35,601 nt of DNA from Chloroflexus islandicus (GCF_001650695.1 NZ_LWQS01000070.1:1-35601); one strand, 5' to 3'; numbered from the stretch's first letter, positions 25,688-33,815 are shown. Translations and numbers: made by a program. Notes: a model not told the origin generated them from the sequence alone.

Positions 25688-25728
25688 ATTATGACAAGTT
25701 AAACCTACAGGTAAGGCGCGTTCCTTAC
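25688..25728 (-). promoter_or_regulatory. Possible promoter and operator of the ABC exporter
   Basis: CATAAT (25693-25688, minus strand) lies 90 bases before the exporter ATPase gene. About 20 bases upstream is an inverted repeat GTAAGG-CGCGTT-CCTTAC (25711-25728) at the -35 position, placed where a TetR- or GntR-type repressor might bind. No regulator gene is adjacent, so this is weak. Confidence 0.35.
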
Positions 25729-26551
25729 GAAGTGCGTTAGCGCTGGTTGATCCATTACTGGTAGCAATCTCGTTAGAGGATTGCTGCGGGCCTGACGTAC
25801 CCGCGCCATGACATAGTACCACGAGCGCGGAAGTGATGAATAAGCAAATCGGTTCCGCTGAAGCGGGAGATTGCTGCGGTCGGGCGGCCCCGCTCTGCGC
25901 TGGGGCCGCCGCTCCCTCGCAATGACAAGAAGGTATGGCCCCCACCCCCGGCCCCTCTCTCGCTGGGGATGATCTGCCCCCACCCCTTGCCCCTCCCCCG
26001 CTGGGGGAGGGGTGGATCGCTCCCGCTCCCTCCGGGGAAGGGCGAGGGTGGGGCTACCCCCAATCCAACGTTCGCGACGCACATCACAAAGTATCTCGTG
26101 CAAAGCTTCCTGAGTTCTCTATAATAGCAATAGCGAGGTTGGATATGTGACATCGATTTCGCGCAATCCGGCTCGCAATGACAAGAGAAAAGCGGGAGCT
26201 GGTTCACCCTCACCCCCGGCCCCTCTCCCGCTGGCGCGGGAGAGGGGCGCTCCTGCGTTCCGCGAGAACAGGGTCGGTGCCGCCCACCCAGCGGCTCCCC
26301 TGCGCCCGCCGTCAGGTGGGAGCAGGGGCGGTGGGATGAGGGCCATCTACCCGCGCAGCGGCTCTTCTCGCTGAAGTGGGAGATTGCTTCGGTCGGGCGG
26401 CCCCGCGCTGCGCTGGGGCCGCCGCTCCCTCGCAATGACAGATGGGGCGCACTCCTGCCACGAGAGCAGAAGCAGGAAACATCACGTCTTGCCATTTGGC
26501 TGTATATTTATAGATTGCACATCGCAAGCATAGCGAGACAACCAGACCCCA
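25729..26551. repeat. Non-coding repeat-rich spacer
   Basis: No gene is visible. Two near-identical elements (25857-25928 and 26370-26442) have the form GGGAGATTGCTTCGG, a large G/C palindrome around GGGGCCGCC, and CTCGCAATGACA, the same family as the array at 10968-11462. Between them are several 'CCCCCGGCCCCTCTCCCGCT'-type hairpin elements (25937-26050 and 26208-26250). One copy of the apt promoter segment is embedded here. Confidence 0.85.
26072..26128 (+). repeat. Upstream copy of the apt promoter segment
   Basis: This 57-base segment is identical to 26553-26609 except for one base (C for A at 26106 by eye). It includes TTCCTGAGTTCTC and TATAAT (26120-26125). It is followed by no gene start for 500 bases, so it is either a second, distal apt promoter or a relic of segmental duplication. 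Confidence 0.85.
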
Positions 26552-26552
26552 C

Positions 26553-26609
26553 TCGCGACGCACATCACAAAGTATCTCGTGCAAAGATTCCTGAGTTCTC
26601 TATAATAGC
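26553..26609 (+). promoter_or_regulatory. apt promoter segment (proximal copy)
   Basis: TATAAT (26601-26606) lies 39 bases before the apt ATG, placing the start of transcription near 26613. The -35 region (around GTGCAAAG) matches the consensus poorly. The whole segment is duplicated at 26072-26128. Confidence 0.6.
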
Positions 26610-26644
26610 GAGTGCAGGGGCAACTGTTTTATGATGGAGGGTGT

Positions 26645-27166
26645 ATGGCGCGGCAAGATTTAGCCAGTCTGATCCGGAACATTCCCGATTTCCCGATCCC
26701 CGGCATTCAGTTCAAAGATATTACGACCCTGATCGGCAACGGGCCGGCGTTTAGCGAAGTGATCGACCGGTTGCACGAACGGTATCGCGACCAGCAGATT
26801 GACGCCGTCGTCGGCATCGAGTCGCGCGGGTTCATCTTTAGCGCGCCGCTGGCCTACCGGCTCGGCGTCGGGCTCGTGCCGATTCGCAAGCCGGGCAAAC
26901 TACCGGCAGCGACCTACCAGATCGAATACCAACTGGAGTACGGGACAAACAAGTTAGAGATTCACCGCGACGCCTTCCAGCCGGGGGCGCGGGTGCTGGT
27001 GATTGATGATCTGCTGGCGACGGGCGGTACCATTGCGGCGGCGTGCGATTTGATCGGGATGGCCGGCGGGCAGGTAGCCGAATTAGCATTCGTGATTGAA
27101 CTGACGTTCCTCAACGGGCGGGAGCGATTGCGCAATCATAACATCTTCTCGCTGATTCAATTTTAA
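26645..27166 (+). CDS. apt: Adenine phosphoribosyltransferase
   Basis: APRT salvages adenine by joining it to PRPP to make AMP. The 173-residue length is standard. Motifs visible are IRNIPDFPIPGIQFKDITTL at the N terminus, GIESRGFIF, PIRKPGKLPAAT (hood/flexible loop) and the PRPP-binding loop VLVIDDLLATGGT, followed by AACDL. ATG 26645 is preceded by GGAGG about five bases upstream, and in-frame codons further upstream have no protein-like character. It is a single-gene unit, between the repeat spacer and a strong terminator. Confidence 0.97.
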   Translation: MARQDLASLIRNIPDFPIPGIQFKDITTLIGNGPAFSEVIDRLHERYRDQQIDAVVGIESRGFIFSAPLAYRLGVGLVPIRKPGKLPAATYQIEYQLEYGTNKLEIHRDAFQPGARVLVIDDLLATGGTIAAACDLIGMAGGQVAELAFVIELTFLNGRERLRNHNIFSLIQF

Positions 27167-27183
27167 GCGCCCTTGGCGCGAGA

Positions 27184-27219
27184 GCGCGGCGGCAGGCAAG
27201 GCGCTTGCCGCCGCGCTTT
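27184..27219 (+). terminator. Terminator after apt
   Basis: GCGCGGCGGCA and TGCCGCCGCGC form an 11-bp GC stem around an 11-base loop, followed by TTT. It lies 17 bases after the apt stop. Confidence 0.7.
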
Positions 27220-27252
27220 CAGCGCAACAGCTTGCGGTGATCTTGACATACG

Positions 27253-27261
27253 TGTTATACT
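27253..27261 (+). promoter_or_regulatory. Candidate extended -10 promoter of rho
   Basis: TGT followed by TATACT (27256-27261) forms an extended -10 element, with a weak TTGCGG about 18 bases upstream. It would give a leader of about 260 bases before rho. Confidence 0.45.
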
Positions 27262-27529
27262 AAACCCAAATCCCGGATGCAAGATGATCGTAGCGCTCCG
27301 TGACTCCTGCGCCGCTGGCGCTGCGACAATTTCCCCATCTTCACATTGCCAAGCAGGCATCGCGCTCATTACCGGCTCTCGTTGTATGCTGGTTCAATAC
27401 ACAACAAAGTAAGTTCGTTTCTGCATGCTTCATGAAGACCGCCTGATCCAACCGGCCAAAGGATCTGGCGCGTGTGAGTGAATTCAGTCTTGTTTCCCTT
27501 CATTCTTGCTGTTCCAAGGAGTACGTATC
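27262..27529 (+). other. Long rho leader without a recognisable gene
   Basis: About 260 bases separate the candidate promoter from rho. I see no protein-like frame and no known riboswitch. Rho autoregulates in several bacteria by terminating in its own long leader, so such a role is possible here by analogy only. Confidence 0.35.
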
Positions 27530-28789
27530 GTGATGACGGTGGCCGAACTAGAAAACAAAACCCTCGCGGATTTACGCGAGATGGCGCGTAAACTTGACAT
27601 CTCAGGGGTTAGCGCCCTCAAAAAACGTGAATTAATCGACAAATTACTGCATGCCCAAACGATTGAACAAGCGGTTGATCCCGGCACTATTTACAGTGAC
27701 GGCATCTTAGATATCATGCCGGAAGGTTTTGGCTTTTTGCGTGGCAATCGCATGCTCTCCAGTCCCGAAGATGTCTATGTGTCGCAATCACAGATTCGCC
27801 GGTTTGCCTTGCGCAGCGGCGACCGGATCTGGGGGCAGATTCGCCCGCCGAAAGAGAGCGAGCGGTATTATTCGCTCTTACGGGTTGAAAAGATTAACGA
27901 CCTCGACCCCGAAACAGCGCGCAACCGGCCCTTCTTCGATCAACTGACCCCGATCTTTCCTAACGAACAGATCAAGTTAGAGACTGAGCCAAACCTCTTG
28001 CATACGCGGCTGGTCGATCTGATTGCCCCGATCGGGCGCGGACAACGGGGCTTGATCGTCTCGCCGCCCAAAGCCGGCAAGACGATGCTGCTCAAAGCGA
28101 TCGCCAATGGCATCACCACCAACTACCCGGACATTCACTTGATGGTGCTGCTGATTGGCGAACGGCCTGAAGAGGTGACTGATATGCGCCGTTCGGTGCG
28201 CGGCGAGGTCATCTCTTCGACTTTTGACGAGCCGGTCGAAAATCACACCAAAGTCGCTGAGATGACGCTCGAACGGGCGAAACGGCTGGTTGAGATCGGG
28301 CATGATGTGGTGATCCTGATGGACTCGATCACCCGATTGGCCCGCGCCTACAACGTCGCTATGCCGCCGAGCGGGCGCACCCTCTCAGGCGGGATCGATC
28401 CGGTGGCGCTCTACCCGCCCAAACGATTCTTTGGCGCGGCGCGCAATATCGAAAACGGCGGTTCGCTGACGATTATCGCCACCTGTTTGATCGATACCGG
28501 CTCGCGCATGGATGATGTGATTTACGAGGAATTTAAAGGCACCGGCAATATGGAGCTGCACCTCGATCGCAAATTGGCTGAAAAGCGCATCTTCCCTGCG
28601 ATCGATATTCAACGTTCGGGCACTCGCCGCGAGGATCTCCTGCTTAGTCCAGAGACGCTCCGCCAAGTGTGGACGCTGCGCCGCATGGTGAGCATGCTCG
28701 GCGACAATGAGGGCACCGAGCTGATGCTGACCCGGATGGCGAAGACCAAATCGAACGCCGAATTCTTGCAAACCTTGAGCAAGAGCTGA
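27530..28789 (+). CDS. rho: Transcription termination factor Rho
   Basis: Rho is a hexameric RNA-dependent helicase that ends transcription. The 419-residue product has the N-terminal helical domain ([19 protein letters not shown]), the cold-shock-like primary RNA site (MPEGFGFLR), Walker A PPKAGKT, Walker [17 protein letters not shown], the Q-loop/R-loop region [20 protein letters not shown], and [20 protein letters not shown]. There is no N-terminal insertion of the Actinobacterial type. AAGGAG lies eight bases before GTG 27530 and eleven before ATG 27533; either may be used, and they differ by a single residue. It is probably the first gene of a transcript reaching the AIM24 gene, as no terminator is visible in between. 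Confidence 0.97.
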   Translation: MMTVAELENKTLADLREMARKLDISGVSALKKRELIDKLLHAQTIEQAVDPGTIYSDGILDIMPEGFGFLRGNRMLSSPEDVYVSQSQIRRFALRSGDRIWGQIRPPKESERYYSLLRVEKINDLDPETARNRPFFDQLTPIFPNEQIKLETEPNLLHTRLVDLIAPIGRGQRGLIVSPPKAGKTMLLKAIANGITTNYPDIHLMVLLIGERPEEVTDMRRSVRGEVISSTFDEPVENHTKVAEMTLERAKRLVEIGHDVVILMDSITRLARAYNVAMPPSGRTLSGGIDPVALYPPKRFFGAARNIENGGSLTIIATCLIDTGSRMDDVIYEEFKGTGNMELHLDRKLAEKRIFPAIDIQRSGTRREDLLLSPETLRQVWTLRRMVSMLGDNEGTELMLTRMAKTKSNAEFLQTLSKS

Positions 28790-28862
28790 AACATTTACGA
28801 GGCGTGGCGCGTACATTGTTGCGTCTGATATCGAACCCGCCGCAGTCGTAGGAGGTCGCGGT

Positions 28863-29841
28863 ATGAATTGTCCGCAATGTGGCTCACCTGTTGCTCCCGG
28901 AACACGTTTTTGCACAAATTGCGGGTATCGGCTGGCGCCAGCTACGCCAACTCCGCCGCCAATGCCACCCACCCCACCCTCGCTGATCCCGCCGTCAGGT
29001 GATGCTGCGAGTATGGCCGATGTGTACGACAACCGTCCCGGTGAACGGCTCGATCTGCCCGAACCGCCAGTCGCTGGCGCCGGGGTTGGCGCCAGCGGTC
29101 TCCGCTTCAAGATTATCGGCACCACCATGCAGGCGGTCGTTCTAGAGGTGCCTGCCGGCCAGACTGTCTTTTCGGAACGCGGCGGCATGAGCTGGATTGA
29201 GTGCCAACGTCCAAATGCAGACCAATATGGAAGGCGGCTTGGGCGGGGCGTTTAAGCGGATGTTTTCAGGTGAGTCGATCTTTATGGTCAACTTCACGCC
29301 GCAAGGCGGGCCGGGGATCATTGGCTTCTCGGCTGAGCTGCCGGGCAAGATCATCCCGCTCAACCTTGGGCCGGGCCAATCGATGATCTGCCAAAAGGAC
29401 GCCTTTATGTGCGCTGAGCGCAGCGTCTCGCTCGATATTCACTTTCGCCGCAAACTCGGCGCCGGTTTCTTCGGCGGCGAAGGCTTCATTATGCAAAAAC
29501 TGACTGGGCCGGGGCTGGCGTTTGTCGAGCTTGACGGCGATATTATCGAGTATACGCTGGAAGCCAACCAGATGCTGAAGGTGGACACTGGTCACGTGGC
29601 GATGTACGAGCCGACCGTCCAGTTTGATGTTGAGATGGTGCGCGGCTTCAAGAACATCCTCTTCGGCGGTGAAGGGTTGTTCCTAACCACCTTGCGCGGG
29701 CCGGGGCGAGTCTGGCTGCAAACAATGCCGGCGATGAATTTGGCCAAGAAGCTTGCCCAATACATGCCGAGCACTGGCGGATCGAGCAGTTCGAGTGGGA
29801 TCAACTTAGGCAGCTTGTTTACGAACTTTCTATCTGGCTAA
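28863..29841 (+). pseudogene. Zinc-ribbon AIM24-like gene with a single-base frameshift
   Basis: The gene starts at ATG 28863 behind AGGAGG. The first frame encodes a double-CxxC zinc ribbon (MNCPQCGSPVAPGTRFCTNC), a Pro-rich linker and the beginning of an AIM24/TIGR00266 domain (FKIIGTTMQAVVLEVPAGQT then SERGGMSW), and stops at 29253-29255. The rest of the domain continues in the +1 frame from about 29197 ([34 protein letters not shown]) to TAA 29841, ending with a Ser-rich tail. Removing one T of TGGATTGAG at 29197/29198 restores WMSANV, the family pattern. It is therefore a one-base insertion: sequencing error, real mutation, or a frameshift site. AIM24 proteins form beta-prism-like barrels of unclear role, often membrane-associated. 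Intact length would be about 325 residues. Confidence 0.88.
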
Positions 29842-29900
29842 CGAAGTTGGGGTTGGCGACTAGTTCGAGTGGGATCAACTTAGGCAGCTTGTTTACGAAC
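29788..29900 (+). repeat. 39-bp duplication at the end of the AIM24 gene
   Basis: The segment 29788-29826, which encodes [13 protein letters not shown], recurs exactly at 29862-29900, 74 bases further on. The second copy is in another frame relative to the gene. It could give an alternative C terminus by recombination. Confidence 0.85.
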
Positions 29901-29945
29901 GACTAGGAGGGCCGAGCGACACGCTGGCTATCCGTGAAAAGATTG

Positions 29946-29971
29946 GGGGCAGAGCGTTGCTCTGCCCCTTT
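29946..29971 (+). terminator. Terminator of the rho-AIM24 transcript
   Basis: GGGGCAGAGC and GCTCTGCCCC form a perfect 10-bp stem with a three-base loop (GTT), followed by TTT. It lies about 105 bases after the AIM24 stop. Confidence 0.75.
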
Positions 29972-30003
29972 ACGACTATCCATCGTAACCACCCGCAAGA
30001 CAC

Positions 30004-30027
30004 AAACAGCCCGCCGAGAGCGGGCTG
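30004..30027 (-). terminator. Terminator of the Roadblock gene
   Basis: On the minus strand CAGCCCGC and GCGGGCTG form an 8-bp stem with a five-base loop, followed by TTTGTG. It lies 36 bases after the stop of the leftward Roadblock gene, back-to-back with the rightward terminator. Confidence 0.7.
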
Positions 30028-30063
30028 TATGAGCATCTTCCCGGCTGGCTGAGCGAGCAAGGG

Positions 30064-30432
30064 CTAGACGAGGTTGACCAACTCGTTCGCCGTGCGCCGC
30101 ATATCGAGGAACACCAGACCGAGCTTGGCCCGGCTTTGCGCCAGCGCAGTCAATACCGCTTCTTCACCGATAGCCATCAGGATGACGTACCCATCTTCAC
30201 CACGCACAAAGACCTGATCGAGCTGCCCGCGCCGCAACTCGCTGGCGATCCGCTCACCGAGCGAGAGCATAGCGGCGCTCATCGCCGAGACGCGATCTTC
30301 TTCGACATCTGCCGGCAGCGCCGAAGCCATGATGAGGCCATCGACGCTCACTACGGCGGAGGCCTCAATATCGGGCGTGTTCATCGATAGGGCCTTTAGA
30401 TGCCGCACCATCTCTTCGGTTCTGCTTGCCAT
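30064..30432 (-). CDS. Roadblock/LC7 domain protein (MglB-like)
   Basis: Roadblock proteins dimerise and regulate small Ras-like GTPases, as MglB does for MglA in polarity and gliding. The 122-residue product is a single Roadblock domain: an N-terminal helix (EEMVRHLKALSMNT), strand SAVVSVDGLIMASAL, the central helix MSAAMLSLGERIASEL, and the VFVRGEDGYVILMAIG strand pair, ending in ANELVNLV. This is the usual length. ATG 30432 has AGGAGG six bases upstream. It is a single-gene unit with its own terminator and two candidate promoters; no GTPase gene is nearby. Gliding motility is typical of filamentous Chloroflexota, so a polarity role is tempting but unproven. Confidence 0.9.
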   Translation of the reverse strand: MASRTEEMVRHLKALSMNTPDIEASAVVSVDGLIMASALPADVEEDRVSAMSAAMLSLGERIASELRRGQLDQVFVRGEDGYVILMAIGEEAVLTALAQSRAKLGLVFLDMRRTANELVNLV

Positions 30433-30540
30433 TCATATCCTCCTTAGAGGCCGTCAGCCAGTTCGGGACAAAGACGAAACCGTGTGGGCCTTGACACTGA
30501 CTAGTGCAGAACTACCTTTACGACGGCCTACACGTCGCTT

Positions 30541-30569
30541 ATTCTACTACATCTTTGCAAGCACAGCAA
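30541..30569 (-). promoter_or_regulatory. Proximal Roadblock-gene promoter
   Basis: TTGCTG (30569-30564), 17 bases and TAGAAT (30546-30541) on the minus strand give a leader of about 100 bases. Within this leader GGCCGTC can pair with GACGGCC, which lies just before the ribosome site. Confidence 0.5.
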
Positions 30570-30626
30570 CTAGGTTTGCCGGCTTTTTGCCCATGGAGCG
30601 TTTGGTAGACCGTGAACGTTGCTGTC

Positions 30627-30655
30627 ATTGTAAGGGGTTTTGCGCTGTTGGTCAA
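30627..30655 (-). promoter_or_regulatory. Distal Roadblock-gene promoter
   Basis: TTGACC (30655-30650), 17 bases and TACAAT (30632-30627) form a good sigma-70-type promoter. It begins five bases after the stop codon of the solute-binding protein gene and would give a leader of about 190 bases. Confidence 0.6.
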
Positions 30656-30660
30656 CTCGG

Positions 30661-31941
30661 TTACGGTGGCGCAAACCGGCTGCGGAGAATTTCATCGGCG
30701 ATGGTCACGGCCTGTTCCGGGGTGAGCAAGCCGCGCACCGCGCTAAGGTGCATATCGACCAGCGTCGTCCAGACCACTTCATTCGCGAGCCGGTCGGCAG
30801 GCATTGGCAAGCCTTGCTGAGCTTGGGCGCGAAACGCGCGGGCCGCCGCCAACTGCACCCGATCATCGAGGTCAGTGTCACTGAGCTGAAGGGCCAGTTG
30901 GGTGGGTTGGCGACCGGCAGCCAACAAGGCGCGCTGGCTACTGACCTCGATCATAAACCGCATAAACGCTTGCGCAGCAGCTTGTTCGGCCTGATCGGTT
31001 AAACGCGCATTGACCACGATCACATCGGCCTGCACATACGGTTGCGGCGGGCGATCGGTAGCGTTCAGCTTCGGCAGCGGCGTCACGCCAAGCTGGTCAT
31101 TCCAGATCGCGCGATACTCGGCTTGGGCATGGGCCCAATCGATGGTCATAATCGCCTCACGCGCTTGCAAGACTCGATCGACGACCACGCCGTCGAGCGT
31201 CGCCAGCACACGCTCATCGCGGTAGAGTTCGCTCAACCACGCTAACCAACGCTCGGCGCCGGCCCGCCCGCCGTCACCTAACACCACAGCGCCATTCTCA
31301 TCAAATACCCGGCCACCAAAGGCATATAGGTAGCCGATAGTTCGATCAAGGGCAAGATTGTAGGCAAACCCCCACACCGGCGGCACCCGCTCGCGATCGG
31401 TCAGCGCCCGTCCGGTCAGCAGTAGCTCTTCGACGCTACCCGGCGGTTGTAATACGTTGGCGCGGTTGTAGTACAAGGCCAACGTATCAAAACTGATCGG
31501 CAGGCCGAACAGCGTTGGCTGATCGCCGACGGTCACGCGAGCCGCTCCGGTGGCTGCGGGAATCAGGCTATTCAATTCGCTCGCCGATATCAGATCATCG
31601 AGCGGGCGCAGCGCACCCGCGCTCACGAGCATACCGAGGGTATGGCTCTGAACGATCACGAGATGCGGGCCGCCGCCTTCGTTCACTGCCGTGGCCACAT
31701 CCATGGGCAGCGACACCGCCGGTCGCGCTTGGACAATAATCTGCCATTGCGGATGCGTCTGATTAAACTGATCAACGAGGGTCTGCAAGACACGGCCTTC
31801 CGCTGCCGGCCACGCATGCCAGAGGCGCAGTATGACGCGGTCGGATCGATTGAGCGGTGCGCTGGCCGGCGGCGCGGAACATGAGATAAATACTAGCAGC
31901 CAGAGCAGCAGCAAGCGGCGAAACAAAAACTGGCAACGCAC
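30661..31941 (-). CDS. Extracellular sugar-type solute-binding lipoprotein
   Basis: This is a family 1 (MalE/UgpB-like) substrate-binding protein of ABC importers, lipid-anchored outside the membrane. The 426 residues start with signal RRLLLLWLLVFISCSAPPAS (lipobox FISC). The mature part has the typical opening RVILRLWHAWPAAEGRVLQT, LVDQFNQTHPQW, then FGLPISFDTLALYYNRA and the AIMTIDWAH segment. The C-terminal AAQAFMRFMIEVSSQRALLA is also family-like. The start is GTG 31941, five bases after GAGGA. No permease or ATPase genes adjoin it, so it is an orphan binding protein and must share a transporter encoded elsewhere or act as a sensor. Substrate unknown, probably a saccharide. Confidence 0.88.
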   Translation of the reverse strand: MRCQFLFRRLLLLWLLVFISCSAPPASAPLNRSDRVILRLWHAWPAAEGRVLQTLVDQFNQTHPQWQIIVQARPAVSLPMDVATAVNEGGGPHLVIVQSHTLGMLVSAGALRPLDDLISASELNSLIPAATGAARVTVGDQPTLFGLPISFDTLALYYNRANVLQPPGSVEELLLTGRALTDRERVPPVWGFAYNLALDRTIGYLYAFGGRVFDENGAVVLGDGGRAGAERWLAWLSELYRDERVLATLDGVVVDRVLQAREAIMTIDWAHAQAEYRAIWNDQLGVTPLPKLNATDRPPQPYVQADVIVVNARLTDQAEQAAAQAFMRFMIEVSSQRALLAAGRQPTQLALQLSDTDLDDRVQLAAARAFRAQAQQGLPMPADRLANEVVWTTLVDMHLSAVRGLLTPEQAVTIADEILRSRFAPP

Positions 31942-31972
31942 ATCATCCTCGCTGGGTCAGCCGGGCTGTTTC

Positions 31973-31981
31973 ATTATAACA
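31973..31981 (-). promoter_or_regulatory. Extended -10 promoter of the solute-binding gene
   Basis: TGT followed by a perfect TATAAT (31978-31973) on the minus strand lies 32 bases before GTG 31941. No clear -35 box is visible. Confidence 0.6.
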
Positions 31982-32066
31982 GGATGCGTGCGGGGATTGA
32001 GGATGGCGGCAAAGATACGCAACTAGCGCAACGATACAATGCAACGCTTATCAGCCTTGCGCCCGA

Positions 32067-32095
32067 TTGACAGAATCATCAACACCCGCTACCCT
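32067..32095 (+). promoter_or_regulatory. Candidate promoter of the Hsp70-like gene
   Basis: A perfect TTGACA (32067-32072), 17 bases and TACCCT (32090-32095) precede the gene by about 35 bases. The -10 box matches the consensus at only three of six positions. There is no CIRCE element or HrcA-type inverted repeat, so heat regulation through HrcA is not indicated. Confidence 0.45.
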
Positions 32096-32129
32096 AACAG
32101 TTCAGCCATCAACCAGAGGAGGTGTGATG

Positions 32130-33512
32130 ATGCGCGTCGGGCTTGACTTTGGCACCACCAACTCAAGCGCTGCGGTCTACGATGGTCACAATCTGCGCTT
32201 GCTCGACCTCGACCCGGTGAATGCGCAACCGGCGATTCTGCGCTCGACGCTGTTTATCACCCGCGAGGGCGTGCCGTTCATTGGCCGCGAGGCGATTAAC
32301 CGCTTTACCGAAGGCAATGTCGGGCGCGAGATCGAGTATGTGTGGAAATACATTGGCGACGCCGAACTGACCTTCGCCGAGAGCGGCACGGTGACGCAGG
32401 CGCTGTACGTTAAAGTTGACGCCAACGCGCCGGGCCGGCTGTTTCAGTCGCTCAAGAGCAGTCTGCGCGATCGCAGCTTTCAGAAAACCAACGTCTTTGG
32501 CGTCTATTACACGCTGGAAGAGCTGATTGCTCTCGTCTTGCGCATGATCGTCGAGCGGATCGAGCAGCAGCTCGGCCAGCCGGTCAGCCATCTGGTGATC
32601 GGGCGACCGGTGCATTACGCGACTGACCCGGCCAGCGATGCGCTCGCATTTCAACGCATGCAGGCAGCTTGCCGGCTCGCCGGCATTCGCTCGTTCAGCT
32701 TTCTGGAAGAGCCAACGGCGGCAGCGCTATCGTATGCCCGCACTAACCAGCGCGAGCAACGGGCGCTGGTGTTTGACTTTGGCGGCGGTACGCTCGACAT
32801 CACGATTATGGAACTCGACGAGCGTGGACGGCCTACCTTCTTGGCGACCGACGGCGTACCGGTGGGTGGCGATCTGCTCGACCGCCGGATCGTGATGGGC
32901 CGGTTGCTGCGCCACTTCGGCGAAGGGGCAACACTGGGAGCACGCCGGTTGCCGTTTCCGAACCACGTACTCGAACACCTGAGCGAGTGGCAGGCGATTA
33001 TTGACCTGACGCAGCCTAAATATCTGGCGATTATTGATGAAGCGGCAGCGATTAGCGACCGTCCGCGCGAATTGCAGGCGCTGCGCACGCTGGTGCGCAA
33101 GAACTACGGTCTGCCGATGTACGAGGCGGTGGAACGCACGAAAGTGGCGCTATCGCAAGCTGAACGAGCGACGTTCACGCTCGATATGGGTGAGATCACG
33201 GTGCGCGATGAGATCCCGCGCTGGGACTTCGAGCGGCTGATCGGCCCCGACGTGCGCGCGGTCGAGGCGTGCATTGATCGCGCCCTAAAGACAGCCGGAT
33301 TGCGACCTGAGCAGATCGATGTTGTGCTGCGCACCGGCGGCAGTTCGCGCGTGCCGCGCTTCGTGCGGATGCTGAGCGAGAAGTTCGGCGCTGACAAGCT
33401 GCAAGAGATGGATGTCTTTACCAGTGTCGCGGCTGGGTTAGCGATTCAAGCGGGCAACGAATGGGACAACGAATGGGATAACGAATGGGACAACGAATGG
33501 GATAACGAATGA
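32130..33512 (+). CDS. Hsp70-like ATPase (YegD-type) with NEWD-repeat tail
   Basis: The product has 460 residues from ATG 32130 (AGGAGG seven bases upstream; the ATG just before it, 32127, is also possible). It contains the actin-like ATPase core of Hsp70: phosphate 1 motif GLDFGTTNSSAAVYDG, the connect-1 region EEPTAAALSYA, phosphate 2 VFDFGGGTLDITIMEL and the adenosine motif RTGGSSRVPRFV. After the ATPase core there is no substrate-binding beta sandwich or lid of DnaK, as in YegD-like proteins. The C terminus is four exact NEWD units plus NE, encoded by a 12-bp tandem repeat. The start is close to a promoter-like sequence and the gene is followed by the 370-residue protein with a 300-base spacer. 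Substrates and partners are unknown. Confidence 0.9.
   Translation: MRVGLDFGTTNSSAAVYDGHNLRLLDLDPVNAQPAILRSTLFITREGVPFIGREAINRFTEGNVGREIEYVWKYIGDAELTFAESGTVTQALYVKVDANAPGRLFQSLKSSLRDRSFQKTNVFGVYYTLEELIALVLRMIVERIEQQLGQPVSHLVIGRPVHYATDPASDALAFQRMQAACRLAGIRSFSFLEEPTAAALSYARTNQREQRALVFDFGGGTLDITIMELDERGRPTFLATDGVPVGGDLLDRRIVMGRLLRHFGEGATLGARRLPFPNHVLEHLSEWQAIIDLTQPKYLAIIDEAAAISDRPRELQALRTLVRKNYGLPMYEAVERTKVALSQAERATFTLDMGEITVRDEIPRWDFERLIGPDVRAVEACIDRALKTAGLRPEQIDVVLRTGGSSRVPRFVRMLSEKFGADKLQEMDVFTSVAAGLAIQAGNEWDNEWDNEWDNEWDNE
33456..33512 (+). repeat. 12-bp tandem repeats encoding the NEWD tail
   Basis: AACGAATGGGAC/T repeats four times, encoding NEWD. The fifth unit lacks four bases of the repeat, so the reading frame meets TGA at 33510-33512, and the sequence AACGAATGGG then resumes out of frame. 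Repeat number and stop position can therefore change by slippage. Confidence 0.85.
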
Positions 33513-33555
33513 ACGAATGGGAGGGTATTGATCGCGTAAAGTTGACCGGCGGTGT

Positions 33556-33684
33556 GGTTCGTCACTGGCCGGCAAGGTGCAGTAGCCGCACCGCCGGCTG
33601 GTTCGTCACTGGCCGGCAAGGCGTAGTAGCCGCACCGCCGGCTGGTTCGTCACTGGCCGGCAAGGCGCAATAGCCGCACCGCTG
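33556..33684 (+). repeat. Three 44-bp tandem repeats
   Basis: Units starting at 33556, 33600 and 33644 share GGTTCGTCACTGGCCGGCAA and the tail TAGCCGCACC, with a few differences. They fill most of the spacer between the Hsp70-like gene and the next gene. No gene is visible here. Confidence 0.85.
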
Positions 33685-33815
33685 GGCAGCGCTAGAGGGC
33701 TTGCCCCTTATCGCTAGCCGTCCTGATGTACAATGCACATGAGGTTCGGTTATGCCATCGTTACACCCTCTGGATATATTAACCGCAGTGATAAATAAAC
33801 CAGAAGGGTTACAGT

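Noticed and set aside
27243-27261. TTGACA at 27243-27248 paired with TATACT as a promoter
   Set aside because: The spacing is only seven bases, so TTGACA cannot serve as -35 for that -10 box; the extended -10 reading is used instead.
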